Below, piece by piece: positions 30,589 through 40,317 of a stretch of DNA of 64,000 nucleotides (the stretch's first letter is position 1; the number at the start of each line of letters is the position of its first letter). The DNA comes from Marinobacter salarius (GTDB lineage Bacteria > Pseudomonadota > Gammaproteobacteria > Pseudomonadales > Oleiphilaceae), in NCBI GenBank assembly GCA_000831005.1, contig CP007152.1:3906001-3970000 (forward strand), written 5' to 3'. The notes beneath the pieces are model-generated. The model saw only the letters and a program-made list of their open reading frames with translations, searched no databases and was not told the DNA's origin. The translations under genes and the position numbers were made by a program.

Positions 30589-31941
30589 ATGAGCCGTTTC
30601 CTGGTTCCTGCTGCGGTTATTCTGGAACTTTTGGCGCTTTGCCTTTCCAGCCTAAAGGTCAGTGCCTTTGCGGGTGTGTTGTTTGTGCTTTATTTCACGC
30701 TGGCGCTGAGGCGGCTGCAATCGTATTCCCGTTACCTGTTCCTGATCTCGCTGGTTGTGATCGGTTATCTGGGGTTTGTCCGGCAACTGGCCGCCGACGA
30801 TCTGATTCGTGCCGCGTCCAACGCTGCCTTTTATGCAGCGTTCCTGGGAAGCCTGGGGATGATGCAATGCCTGGTTCGACGGCTTGAGGTGCTGCAGCGT
30901 ATACACGACGTGTTGCTGGGTGGTCGCCCGGCGTTGCTGTACCCGAAATACGCGGTAGTGAGTTGTGGCATTGCATCAGTGCTGAGCTTCGGCGTGATGA
31001 ACCTGCTGTGCGGCACGTTGTCGGATACCCTGCGGCAGCGGGGTATTACCGGGGCTTCGCGGGTGCGCTGGTTGCGCAGTGTGCTGATCAGTACATTGCG
31101 AGGATTTGCACTGGTGCCGCTGGTAGCACCAACCAGTGTTGCGGTCGCCATTATTACCCGTGAAGTCCCCTCCCTGAGCTGGTCGGGCCTGCTGCCCTAT
31201 GGCATTGGCAGCGCGGTGTTGCTGGTTCTGGTGGGATGGGGGTTGGAGCACAAGCGTTTTCGTCGGGTCAGCGGTGAGCGCGAACCGCTGGAAACCTGGC
31301 CGGCCGGAAGCGGGCGGCTGTTGCTGCTGGTATTGATCATCTTTACGGCGATGGGCCTGCTGGTGCAGTTAACGGAACTGAAAGTGTCAGTGGCCGCCAT
31401 GCTGACGGTGCCAGTGGTCACCCTTCTTTATATGTTCTGGCACGATCGCTCGCCAGCTATGGCGGTACGGGAAGCCACCGACAATATGCTCGGTATGAGC
31501 AACGAAATGTCTATCTTCGCAGGCTCCGCCGGGTTGGGTGTGGCGTTGGTCTCGGTGATTCCGGCGGATGCCCTGGCAGGCATGGCGACTGGTGAGCTGG
31601 GCGTATTTTTACTGGCAGTGGGGGGGTTATTGATGATGCCGATGCTCTCAGCCATCGGCATCATCCCGATTACTGTGCTGAGTGTTCAGGCGGGGTTGAT
31701 GCCGCAATTGGTCGCCGAGGGTGTGAACCCCCTGCCGATTGCGGTCGCCCTGGTGATTGGATTCTCCCTCGCCATGATGCTGTCGCCGTTCGGCCCGGCT
31801 GTTATGCTGCTGTCACGATTCGGGCAGGTGTCACGCTGGGTGGTGGCGTTTGGCTGGAACGGCGCTTTTGTCCTGCTCTCCATTCCGTTGTTATTGCTGA
31901 TGCTGTGGGGGATATTTGTGGTGGCGCCGGCCGCAGGCTGA
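30589..31941 (+). CDS. Uncharacterised polytopic inner membrane protein, probable transporter
   Basis: Protein of 450 residues with about 11-12 predicted membrane helices over its whole length. A repeat-like architecture with glycine/proline-rich breaks (GTLSDTLRQRGITGASRVRW; LSAIGIIPITVLSVQAG; MLSPFGPAVMLLSRFGQ) recalls ion-transporter or dicarboxylate symporter folds, but I recognise no family signature. It is divergently transcribed from the thiolase/GcdH operon and probably shares its operator, so uptake or efflux of the pathway substrate is a reasonable guess. Confidence 0.7.
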   Translation: MSRFLVPAAVILELLALCLSSLKVSAFAGVLFVLYFTLALRRLQSYSRYLFLISLVVIGYLGFVRQLAADDLIRAASNAAFYAAFLGSLGMMQCLVRRLEVLQRIHDVLLGGRPALLYPKYAVVSCGIASVLSFGVMNLLCGTLSDTLRQRGITGASRVRWLRSVLISTLRGFALVPLVAPTSVAVAIITREVPSLSWSGLLPYGIGSAVLLVLVGWGLEHKRFRRVSGEREPLETWPAGSGRLLLLVLIIFTAMGLLVQLTELKVSVAAMLTVPVVTLLYMFWHDRSPAMAVREATDNMLGMSNEMSIFAGSAGLGVALVSVIPADALAGMATGELGVFLLAVGGLLMMPMLSAIGIIPITVLSVQAGLMPQLVAEGVNPLPIAVALVIGFSLAMMLSPFGPAVMLLSRFGQVSRWVVAFGWNGAFVLLSIPLLLLMLWGIFVVAPAAG

Positions 31942-31962
31942 CCGGCGCGAATGTATAGGGTT

Positions 31963-32891
31963 TCAATAGCCTCGGCTGGGGTCCACGATACCGGAAATCG
32001 GCTGACCGTTATGGTGTGCCTGGATCTTACCGGTGATCTGCTCAAGGGTGGCATCCCTCAGGGTGCGCGCCGAGATATGTGGCGTAATGGTGATCTCCGG
32101 TCGCTGCCAGAAGGGGTGATCCGCGGGCAGGGGTTCCTGGCGAAACACATCCAGGGACGCCCGGGCGACATGGCCGTCTTCGATGGCTTTGATCAGGTCC
32201 TCTTCCACCAGGTGTTCTCCCCGGCCCACGTTGATCACTACGGCATTGGGCATGAGTTGGCTGAGGTGCCGGTGATTGAGGATGCCCCGGGTTTCTTCGG
32301 TCAGCGGCAGAGTGTTCACCAGAACCCTGGTTGATTGCAGGAAATCGGTCAGGTTTTCGGTACCGGAAAAGGTCGAGACGCCGTCCAGGTCGTGCTTGCT
32401 GCGGGCCCAGCCGTTGACCCGGTAATCCAGGCCGGCGAGGGTGCGCGCCACCCGCTTGCAATATGGCCAAGGCCCATGACGCCTACGGGCCACTCACTGC
32501 GCTTGATCGGGCGATGGATTTTCCAGATACCCTGGCGTTGCTGCTCGCGGTAGGTTTCCATGCCCCGGCTGGCTTCCAGTAGCTGATGCAACACGTATTC
32601 CGCCATTTGCGCGGACATGCCGGCATCTTCCAGGCGCACGATGGGCAATTGAGGCGGCAGATGGGGCACGGCCAGCAACCCATCGATTCCCGCGCCCAGG
32701 TTAAACACGGCTTTAAGCTTTTTCTCGCGCTCAAACAGTTGTTCCGGTGGTTGCCAGACAATGGCGTAATCGGCATCCACCGCCGGGCCGTTGGCGTCCC
32801 ATACGTGAACCTCGGCTTCCGGAAGCAGCTCCTTTATGGGAACGGTCCAGCGCTCCGGTTTGGGGTCTCCTGCTACAAATAGAACTTTCAT
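31963..32891 (-). CDS. D-2-hydroxyacid dehydrogenase, GhrA-like (frame broken once)
   Basis: About 309 residues after restoring one G near 32459 (ATTGGCAAG read as ATTGCAAG). The repair also recovers the nucleotide-binding motif GVMGLGHIGKRVA. Catalytic region: VVINVGRGEHLVEEDL and ITITPHISARTL. Such enzymes reduce glyoxylate or hydroxypyruvate, or other 2-oxo acids, with NAD(P)H. GGAGAG precedes ATG 32891. A half-site ATACCGCA (32954) lies upstream. Confidence 0.87.
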
Positions 32892-33175
32892 GTGCTCTCC
32901 GGGGTTGTCATCGGCTTCTAATTCAGTTACCAAGTTTCACATTGCAGAATAATATACCGCAAACTATCCGTAAACCTGGGGGCTTGTGTCGCGATATTGG
33001 AAGAGAATTGAAACATAAAGGAAGAGTGTTTCATATTTGGCACGACTTTTGATAATGGTTTCTGGTACTTGATATCTGCAGCGATTAAAATACCGCATCT
33101 TTTCTTACTATCCGAGCATAGCCCCGGTAGCCCGGGCACAGCGGATCAGGCGCAGCTGTTGGAGGACGCCCGTTT

Positions 33176-34000
33176 ATGACAAAAGCACAAGCCACCCCGC
33201 CGGAACTCCTGGCAGCATCCGGTGATGGTGAACCGGTAAAGCCTGAGAAAGATCGCAAGTTTGTAGAGGCACTTTCCCGTGGCCTGGATGTGCTTCGCGC
33301 CTTTAGCCAGGGCTCGGTGATTCTGGGCAATCAGGACATCGCGCGCCTGACCGGGCTGCCGAAACCCACCGTTTCGCGTATGACCTACACCCTGACCAAG
33401 CTGGGTTACCTCAGTTATAACGCCCAGTTGGAAAAGTACCAGCTCAGCTCCGGTGTCTTGGCTCTTGGTTACGCCTACGTTTCCAACCTTAAAGTGCGCC
33501 AGCTGGCGAAGCCTTACATGGACGAGTTTGCCCGTCAGACCAACATGTCCGTAGGCCTGACTTGCCGCGATCGTCTGCACATGATCTATGTGGAAAATCG
33601 TCTGCCGCCGGAAGCATCGCTGTTGCGTATGGACATCGGTCTGAAGCTGCCCATGGCCACCACATCGGCCGGGCGAGCCTACTACTGTGCCATTTCGGAT
33701 AAAGGCCGCAAGGTGATTACTGACGCCATGGAAGCCAAATATGGCGACGCCTGGCCGGAGAAGCAGGAGGGCCTTGAACGCTCGATGGAAGACTACAAAA
33801 AGTATGGCTTCTGCCTGTCGCTCGGCGAGTGGGATCGCAACATCAACTCTGCGGGTGTGCCCATTCACCTGCAGGACGGCACCATTATGGCGCTGACTTG
33901 TGCGGCGCCTTCCTATCTGATTTCCGGGGAAAAGCTGCGGGAATCCATTGCTCACCAACTGGCGATGCTGGCCAGCGATATTGAATCGCTTGGTGTTTGA
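33176..34000 (+). CDS. IclR-family transcriptional regulator
   Basis: Protein of 274 residues. N-terminal winged helix about residues 28-90 (DIARLTGLPKPTVSRMTYTL is the recognition helix region) and a C-terminal effector domain with MATTSAGRAYYCAISDKGR. IclR, PcaR and related regulators control aromatic and organic acid catabolism, and four dyads with shared arms lie near catabolic promoters in this window. It is likely the local regulator. GGAGG precedes the ATG; a half-site ATACCGCA (about 33092) in its own leader suggests autoregulation. Confidence 0.9.
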   Translation: MTKAQATPPELLAASGDGEPVKPEKDRKFVEALSRGLDVLRAFSQGSVILGNQDIARLTGLPKPTVSRMTYTLTKLGYLSYNAQLEKYQLSSGVLALGYAYVSNLKVRQLAKPYMDEFARQTNMSVGLTCRDRLHMIYVENRLPPEASLLRMDIGLKLPMATTSAGRAYYCAISDKGRKVITDAMEAKYGDAWPEKQEGLERSMEDYKKYGFCLSLGEWDRNINSAGVPIHLQDGTIMALTCAAPSYLISGEKLRESIAHQLAMLASDIESLGV

Positions 34001-34026
34001 TTTTGCGGGCTAACTGATAAATCGTG

Positions 34027-34135
34027 GGCCCGGACGGGGATCTCTCTCCGAAACCGTGCGGAGCCATGGATGGCGGAGCCGAGCGTACAGGGATGTATTT
34101 ACAGCGTGTTTCGGAGAGAGATCCCCGTCCGGGCC
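34027..34135. repeat. Long palindromic repeat, copy 4
   Basis: Perfect 28-base arms (34027-34054 and 34108-34135; arm starts GGCCCGGACGGGGATC) with a 53-base loop carrying GTACAGGGATGTATTTACAG. It lies immediately after the IclR gene and before its terminator. Confidence 0.85.
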
Positions 34136-34160
34136 TTCCCCGAGCCGATTTTCTCGAAAA

Positions 34161-34188
34161 ACCCCAGAATTCGTTCTGGGGTTTTTTT
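34161..34188 (+). terminator. Rho-independent terminator after the IclR gene
   Basis: ACCCCAGAA / TTCTGGGGT stem with a TTCG tetraloop and a run of T. Confidence 0.92.
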
Positions 34189-34248
34189 ATGCCTGCATTT
34201 TAGTTCATGGTTGAAACCTGCCTAAAACTTGTATTAAATCGTGACTAT

Positions 34249-34265
34249 GTTTCGCTTGTTAAAAC
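34249..34265. promoter_or_regulatory. IclR-type operator candidate upstream of the PimF-like gene
   Basis: GTTTCGCTTGTTAAAAC shares the left arm GTTTCG and the final AAC of the dyad at 30487. It lies 28 bases before the ATG, a position where binding would repress. Confidence 0.35.
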
Positions 34266-34293
34266 TACATTCCATATATGGCGAGGAGATATT

Positions 34294-36386
34294 ATGTCTG
34301 AGGTCGTGACTTATAACCGGGAAGGCTCCATTGGCGTGATCACCGTGAACTATCCGCCGGTGAACGCCCTCAGCCATGCGGTTCGTTCCGGCCTGGTGGC
34401 TGCACTGGAGCAGGGCCAGAAAGACGCCGACGCCAAGGTACTGTTGCTGGTGTGCGAAGGCCGCACTTTTATTGCCGGGGCCGACATTCGCGAATTCGGC
34501 AAACCCATGCAGGAGCCCGGCCTGTCTGCTGTGATCGAACAGTATGAGAACGGCGACAAGCCGGTTGTCGCGGCTATTCACGGCACTGCGCTGGGCGGAG
34601 GCCTGGAAACCGCTTTGGGTTGCCATTACCGGGTGGCTTTGAGCAGTGCCAAGGTGGGGTTGCCGGAAGTGAAGCTGGGCCTGTTGCCGGGGGCAGGTGG
34701 TACCCAGCGTCTGCCGCGTTTGACGGGCGCCCAGAAGGCCCTGGAAATGATTACCACCGGCGAGTTCGTGGGCGCTAACGATGCTCTGACACTGGGCATT
34801 GTTGATGCGGTCGAGGACGGCAGTGATATCAAGGCTGCGGGTCTGGCCTACGCACAGAAAATTGCGGACGAAGGCAAACCGGTCCGTCGCGTACGGGATC
34901 TGACCGATAAACTCGAGGCCGACAAGGGTAGCGAGGTGTTTGAACAGTTCCGCGCTGGCCTGCAGAAGAAAGCGCGGGGCCAGTTTTCCCCGTTCAAGTG
35001 CGTGGATGCGGTGGAAGCCGCCTTCAGCCTGCCCTTTGAAGACGGCATGAAGCGTGAGCGTGAACTGTTTATGGAGTGCATGGAGTCCCCGCAGCGTGCG
35101 GGCCTGATTCATGCCTTCTTTGCCGAGCGGGAAGTCTCCAAAGTGAAAGGTCTTCCCAAGGAAACACCTGTTCGTGACATCCATAAAGTGGGCGTTATAG
35201 GCGCCGGCACCATGGGCGGCGGCATTGCATGAACTTCGCCAACGCCGGGATACCCGTGACCATCGCCGAGGTCAAGCAGGAGGCGCTGGACAAGGGTCTG
35301 GCGGTGATTCGCCGAAACTACGAGAGCACCGCGAAGAAAGGCCGTATCACCCAGGCCCAGGTTGAGGAACGCATGAGCCTGATCAGCGGCACCCTGACCT
35401 ATGACGATTTCAGCGACGTGGATCTGGTGATCGAGGCGGTGTTTGAAAGCATGGACCTGAAGAAGAAGATCTTCGGTCAGTTGGACGACGCCTGCAAACC
35501 GGGTGCGATTCTGGCGTCCAACACCTCCACCCTCAGTATTGATGACATTGCGGCGGCGACGAAACGTCCGCAGGACGTGATTGGCCTGCATTTCTTCAGC
35601 CCCGCCAACGTGATGAAGCTGCTGGAAATTGTGCGCGGCGAAAAAACCTCTGATGAGGTCAAGGCCACCGCCATGGCGTTGGCGAAGAAGATTCGCAAGG
35701 TCGGGGTCATGGTGGGCAACTGCTATGGCTTCGTCGGCAATCGCATGCTGCACAAGCGGGGTGCTGAGGCCATGGCGCTGGTCAACGAAGGTGCGAGCCC
35801 GCAACAGGTGGACAAGGTACTGACCGACCTGGGCTTCCCCATGGGGCAGTTTGCGATGTCGGACCTGGCCGGTATCGATATTGGCTACAGCATCCGTCAG
35901 GAGCGTCGCAAGGCAGGTGAAGATGTGCCAGCGAGCTGGATGGATAAGCTGGCGGAGCAGGGTCGCCTTGGCCAGAAGACCCAGGCGGGCGTGTACCGAT
36001 ACGAAGAGGGTAATCGCAAGCCGATTCCCGATCCGGAGGTGGACCGGGTTATTGCCGAGTTCCGTCAGGAGCAGGGTATCAAGTCCCGCGAGATCACCGA
36101 CCAGGAGATTCTGGAGCGGTGCATGTACGTGATGGTCAATGAGGGTGCCAAGATTCTGGAAGAGGGCATCGCGGACCGGTCCCTGGATATCGACATTACC
36201 TGGATCTACGGCTACGGCTTTCCGGCCTATCGGGGTGGGCCGATGTTCTGGGCGGACCAGATTGGCCTGGACGTCATTCTTGGCACTATTGAGCAGTTCT
36301 ATGATGACCTGGGGGGCGAGCAGTGGAAGCCAGCAGCCCTGTTGCAAAAACTGGTCAGTGAAGGGCGCAAGTTTTCGGACCTTTAA
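34294..36386 (+). CDS. Bifunctional enoyl-CoA hydratase/3-hydroxyacyl-CoA dehydrogenase, PimF/FadB-like (frame broken once)
   Basis: About 697 residues after restoring one base near 35229. The N-terminal crotonase domain (about 1-190) has GRTFIAGADIREFG for the oxyanion hole and GLLPGAGGTQRLPRL. The NAD-binding dehydrogenase domain begins VGVIGAGTMGGGIAM across the repaired site, followed by the substrate domain with IGLHFFSPANVMKLLEIV. It catalyses hydration of enoyl-CoA and oxidation of 3-hydroxyacyl-CoA. It lies 71 bases upstream of a thiolase, giving a full beta-oxidation unit. GAGGAG precedes ATG 34294. Confidence 0.9.
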
Positions 36387-36457
36387 AAGCCTGGCCTGCT
36401 GGTGTGGTGGCTGGTCCCGAGGTTTGAGCCACCTACACGTTTACGAAGGAGTTTGTT

Positions 36458-37641
36458 ATGTCTGATGCCGTTATTGTTTCCACTGCCCGTACCGGTCTTG
36501 GTAAATCCTACCGTGGCGCACTGAACAACACCCACAGCGTGGACCTGGCTGGTCACGTTATTCAGCAAGCTGTTGAGCGTGCGGGTATTGATCCGTCCAT
36601 TGTTGAAGATGTCATCCTCGGCGCCACGTTCCATGAAGGCGCCCAGGGCAAGAACATCGCTCGGCTGGCGGCGATTCGTGCCGGTCTGCCGGTGACGACG
36701 GCAGGGCTTTCGATCAACCGTTTCTGTAGTTCCGGCCTTCAGTCCATCGCCATTGCCGCCCAGCGGGTGGTGTCGGAGAAGGTGCCGGCCATGGTGGCGG
36801 GTGGCGTCGAATCCATTTCCATGGTGCAGAACGAGAAGCTCAACAGCTTCCACGCTACCAACGATTGGCTGATGAAGAACAAGCCCGAGCTGTATCTGGC
36901 GATGATTGAGACCGCCGACATTGTCGCGCAGCGCTATGGCGTTAGCCGTGAGTCTCAGGATGAGTACGCGTTGATCTCCCAGCAGCGCACCGCCGCAGCT
37001 CAGGAAGCGGGTCGGTTTGACGATGAAATCGTGCCCTTTGACGCCACTATGATGGTGAAGGACAAGGAGACGGGTGATGTCAGTTATAAGGACGTCACCC
37101 TGACCCGTGACGAGTGCAACCGCCCCAACACCACGCTGGAGGGTCTGCAAGGCCTGAATCCGGTGCGCGGAGACAACCAGTTCGTGACCGCCGGTAACGC
37201 GTCCCAGCTGTCTGACGGTGCGTCCGTGTGTACGGTGATGAACAGCACCTACGCCGAGAAGAACAACATCGAGCCCATGGGTATTTTCCGCGGCTTCGCG
37301 GTGGCGGGCTGTGAGCCGGATGAGATGGGTATTGGCCCTGTTTTCGCGATTCCACGCCTGTTGGAGCGGAATGGCCTGAAGATGGACGATATCGACCTGT
37401 GGGAATTGAACGAAGCCTTCGCGTCGCAGGTAGTTTACTGCCGTGATCGCCTGGGCATTCCCATGGAAAAGCTGAACGTCAACGGCGGCTCTATCTCCAT
37501 TGGCCATCCCTACGGTGTCACGGGCTCTCGTTTGGCCGGTCATGCCTGATCGAAGGTAAGCGCCGTGGTGCCAAGTATGTGGTCGTAACTATGTGCATTG
37601 GCGGTGGCCAGGGCGCGGCTGGTCTTTTCGAGGTGGTGTAA
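36458..37641 (+). CDS. Acetyl-CoA acyltransferase (thiolase; frame broken once near the C-terminus)
   Basis: About 394 residues after restoring one C near 37546 (GCCCTG read as GCCTG). The repair recovers the second catalytic cysteine in VTMCIGGGQGAAGLFEVV, which the unrepaired frame lacks. Active-site cysteine in INRFCSSGLQSIAI and histidine in GGSISIGHPYGVTGSRL. It cleaves 3-oxoacyl-CoA. Most like PimB/FadA-type thiolases paired with the upstream PimF-like protein. Confidence 0.9.
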
Positions 37642-37646
37642 ACAGA

Positions 37647-38753
37647 ATGGACAGAAAAGCCAAAGCCGTCGTCTGCCGCGAATGGGGCCAACCCGTTCAG
37701 GTGGAAACCATTACCGTGGAAGGTCCGAGGCGGGACGAAATCACCATCAGGATCGGAGCCTGTGGCGTTTGCCATAGTGACCAGTCCGCCACCACCGGCA
37801 AAATTCCCTACCCCGCGCCCCTGGTGCTCGGTCACGAAGCCGCCGGTGTTGTTATTGAAGTGGGCGAGGGTGTCACCGCCTTCAAGGAAGGCGACCACGT
37901 GGTCAGTTCCTTTATTTCCATGTGCGGCAAATGCCGTCAGTGTGTTCGTGGCCGCCCGGTGCTCTGTGAAAACGCCCGGAAAGCAATGTTTACCCTGCCC
38001 GATGGCACTGTTCGCACCAAAGGCGCGGATGGTGAGGATCTCAACGTGTTCGGCGCCTGCGGCGTGATGGCGGAATATGCCACCATGCACGTGGACAACT
38101 GCGTCAAAGTGGATGAATCCGTGCCCATGCAGAACGCCGCTCTGGTGGGCTGCGCGGTGATGACCGGCGTTGGTGCCGTGTTCAACACCGCCAACGTTGA
38201 ACCGGGGTCCCGCACGGCGGTATTCGGTATAGGCGGCGTGGGGCTGAACGCCATTCAGGGCTGCGTCACCGCCGGCGCGGAAATGATCGTGGCAGTGGAC
38301 AACAACGAGAAAAAGCTGGAAATGGCCCGTGAGTTCGGTGCCACGCACACCGTCAATATCAGCGAGGTGGAGGACGGCGCCAAAGCCGTGAAAAAACTCA
38401 CGGGCGGCGTGGACTACGCCTTCGAATGCGTGGGCGCCGGCGCAGTGGTTGAACAGGCCTACAAATGCCTGGGTCGGGGTGGTACCGCCGTGGTGGTGGG
38501 CGTTTCAGACCCAAAGGATAGAACTTCTATCACCACATTGACGCTTCCAGCCGACGAGAAAACCCTCAAGGGCAGCTGGCTGGGCTCCGCACGTCCACAA
38601 TACGATTTCCCACGTATCCTGGGGCTCTACAAAGCGGGCAAACTCAAACTCGACGAACTTGTCACCCGCACTTACCACATTGATGACGCACCCCAGGCCT
38701 TCGATGATATGTTGGCTGGCAAGAACGCCCGTGGCGTGATCGTGTTCGACTGA
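37647..38753 (+). CDS. Zinc-dependent alcohol dehydrogenase
   Basis: Protein of 368 residues of the medium-chain dehydrogenase family. Catalytic zinc ligands in GACGVCHSDQSATTG and LGHEAAGVV; structural zinc cysteines in CGKCRQCVRGRPVLC; nucleotide fold VFGIGGVGLNAIQG. It follows the thiolase by 5 bases and precedes the aldehyde dehydrogenase by 15, so the two probably act in sequence on a pathway alcohol, for instance a terminal hydroxy acid. The ATG at 37647 fits MDRKAKAVVCREWG, the usual family start. Confidence 0.9.
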   Translation: MDRKAKAVVCREWGQPVQVETITVEGPRRDEITIRIGACGVCHSDQSATTGKIPYPAPLVLGHEAAGVVIEVGEGVTAFKEGDHVVSSFISMCGKCRQCVRGRPVLCENARKAMFTLPDGTVRTKGADGEDLNVFGACGVMAEYATMHVDNCVKVDESVPMQNAALVGCAVMTGVGAVFNTANVEPGSRTAVFGIGGVGLNAIQGCVTAGAEMIVAVDNNEKKLEMAREFGATHTVNISEVEDGAKAVKKLTGGVDYAFECVGAGAVVEQAYKCLGRGGTAVVVGVSDPKDRTSITTLTLPADEKTLKGSWLGSARPQYDFPRILGLYKAGKLKLDELVTRTYHIDDAPQAFDDMLAGKNARGVIVFD

Positions 38754-38768
38754 TTCAGGAGCAGAACC

Positions 38769-40184
38769 ATGAATGATCTCAGCAAAAACTACATCAACGG
38801 CCAATGGCAGAACTGGAATGGAGAGACCATTGATGTTCACGAAGCGGCCACTGGCGACGTGATTGCCAAGGTTCCCGCCTCCGGTCGCGAGGAAATGGAA
38901 AAGGCCATCGCTGCTGCCAGCACTGCTTTCGAAAGCTGGTCGGAAAGCACACTGGAAAAGCGATTGCACGTGTTGGAGCAATTGCATGCCGGCCTGAAAG
39001 AACGGGCGGGTGAGATAGCCGAAACCGTGTGCAGGGAAGTGGGGATGCCTATCAAACTGGCCACCGGTATTCAGGCGGGGCTGCCGGCCACCATCACCAA
39101 AAGCTACCTGAAAATGCTGCCGGAATTCACCTTTGCCGAACAGGTCGGCAACTCCGAGGTACAGTATACGCCGGTGGGTGTCGTGGGATGCATCACCCCC
39201 TGGAACTACCCTCTGCACCAGGTCATCCTCAAGGTGGTTCCGGCCATTGCCGCCGGTTGCACGGTGGTGCTCAAGCCGTCTGAAATCGCCCCCCAAAGTG
39301 CCTATATCCTGGCGGATATTCTGGACCAGACAGACCTGCCCAAGGGTGTTTTCAACCTGGTCTGCGGCGAAGGCCACACCGTGGGCGACACCCTGATCAA
39401 ACATCCGGACGTCAACATGGTGTCGTTCACCGGTTCCACCCGCACAGGCAGCCTGATTGCCCACGCTGCTGCCGATGACTTCAAGCGCTTTGCCCTGGAG
39501 ATGGGCGGCAAGTCCGCCTCGGTTATCCTGTCGGATGCTGACCTGGCGAAAGCGGTCAAGGGAACTGTTAACAACTGCCTGCTGAACTCAGGCCAGACCT
39601 GCACCGCGCTGACCCGCATGCTGGTGCCGGCCCAGAAGCATGACGAAGCCTGCGAACTGGCCGCTAATGCGGTGGCGAAAATGACGCCGGGCAATCCGCT
39701 GGAAGAAACCACACGCCTGGGCCCGCTGGCTTCGGCCCAGCAGCGGGACAAAGTCATCGACTTTATCAACATCGGTATCAAAGAAGGCGCCACCCTGATT
39801 GCCGGCGGCCCGGAAGCTCCGGAAGGCTGCGACAAGGGCTACTTCGTCAAGGCCACGGTGTTCGGCAACGTCAAACCTGACAGCCGCATTGCCCAGGAGG
39901 AAATTTTCGGCCCTGTGTTGTGCGTGATTCCTTATGAGGACGAAGCCGAGGCCATCGAGATCGCCAATGGCACGGCCTATGGCCTGTCCGGAGCTGTCTG
40001 GTCGGCCGATGACGCCCACGCGAAAAAAGTGGCAGGCAAACTGCGCACCGGTCAGGTGTTCGTCAACGGCGGGGACTTCAACCCGTTGGCGCCGTTTGGC
40101 GGCTTCGGCCACTCCGGTATCGGGCGTGAGTTTGGTAAGTGGGGATTGGAGGAGTTTCTGGAGGTGCGTTCGTTACAGCTCTAA
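38769..40184 (+). CDS. Aldehyde dehydrogenase family protein
   Basis: Protein of 471 residues with an intact frame. Motifs: PWNYPLHQVILKVVPAIAAG, VSFTGSTRTGSLIA, the catalytic glutamate in LEMGGKSASVILSD and the catalytic cysteine in NSGQTCTALTRML, then EEIFGPVLCVIPYEDE. It oxidises an aldehyde to the acid with NAD(P)+. Last gene of the run pimF-like, thiolase, ADH, ALDH. Confidence 0.92.
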   Translation: MNDLSKNYINGQWQNWNGETIDVHEAATGDVIAKVPASGREEMEKAIAAASTAFESWSESTLEKRLHVLEQLHAGLKERAGEIAETVCREVGMPIKLATGIQAGLPATITKSYLKMLPEFTFAEQVGNSEVQYTPVGVVGCITPWNYPLHQVILKVVPAIAAGCTVVLKPSEIAPQSAYILADILDQTDLPKGVFNLVCGEGHTVGDTLIKHPDVNMVSFTGSTRTGSLIAHAAADDFKRFALEMGGKSASVILSDADLAKAVKGTVNNCLLNSGQTCTALTRMLVPAQKHDEACELAANAVAKMTPGNPLEETTRLGPLASAQQRDKVIDFINIGIKEGATLIAGGPEAPEGCDKGYFVKATVFGNVKPDSRIAQEEIFGPVLCVIPYEDEAEAIEIANGTAYGLSGAVWSADDAHAKKVAGKLRTGQVFVNGGDFNPLAPFGGFGHSGIGREFGKWGLEEFLEVRSLQL

Positions 40185-40219
40185 TGGCAATTGGATTGAA
40201 GCCAGGTCGGTCACGGGGT

Positions 40220-40294
40220 GGGGGTGACCTTTTCTGCCGGGAAAAAGATGTTTGAGCGAAGCGAGTTATTTTTCCCAGAAGAAAAGGTACCCCC
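40220..40294. repeat. Imperfect long hairpin between convergent genes
   Basis: GGGGGTGACCTTTTCT and AGAAGAAAAGGTACCCCC form an outer stem, and GGGAAAAA / TTTTTCCC an inner one, around a loop containing GAGCGAAGCGAG. It lies between the aldehyde dehydrogenase and TetR genes, which converge; it may act as a terminator for both. Confidence 0.6.
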
Positions 40295-40317
40295 GCCTCG
40301 GGGCCAGCCACCATTCG

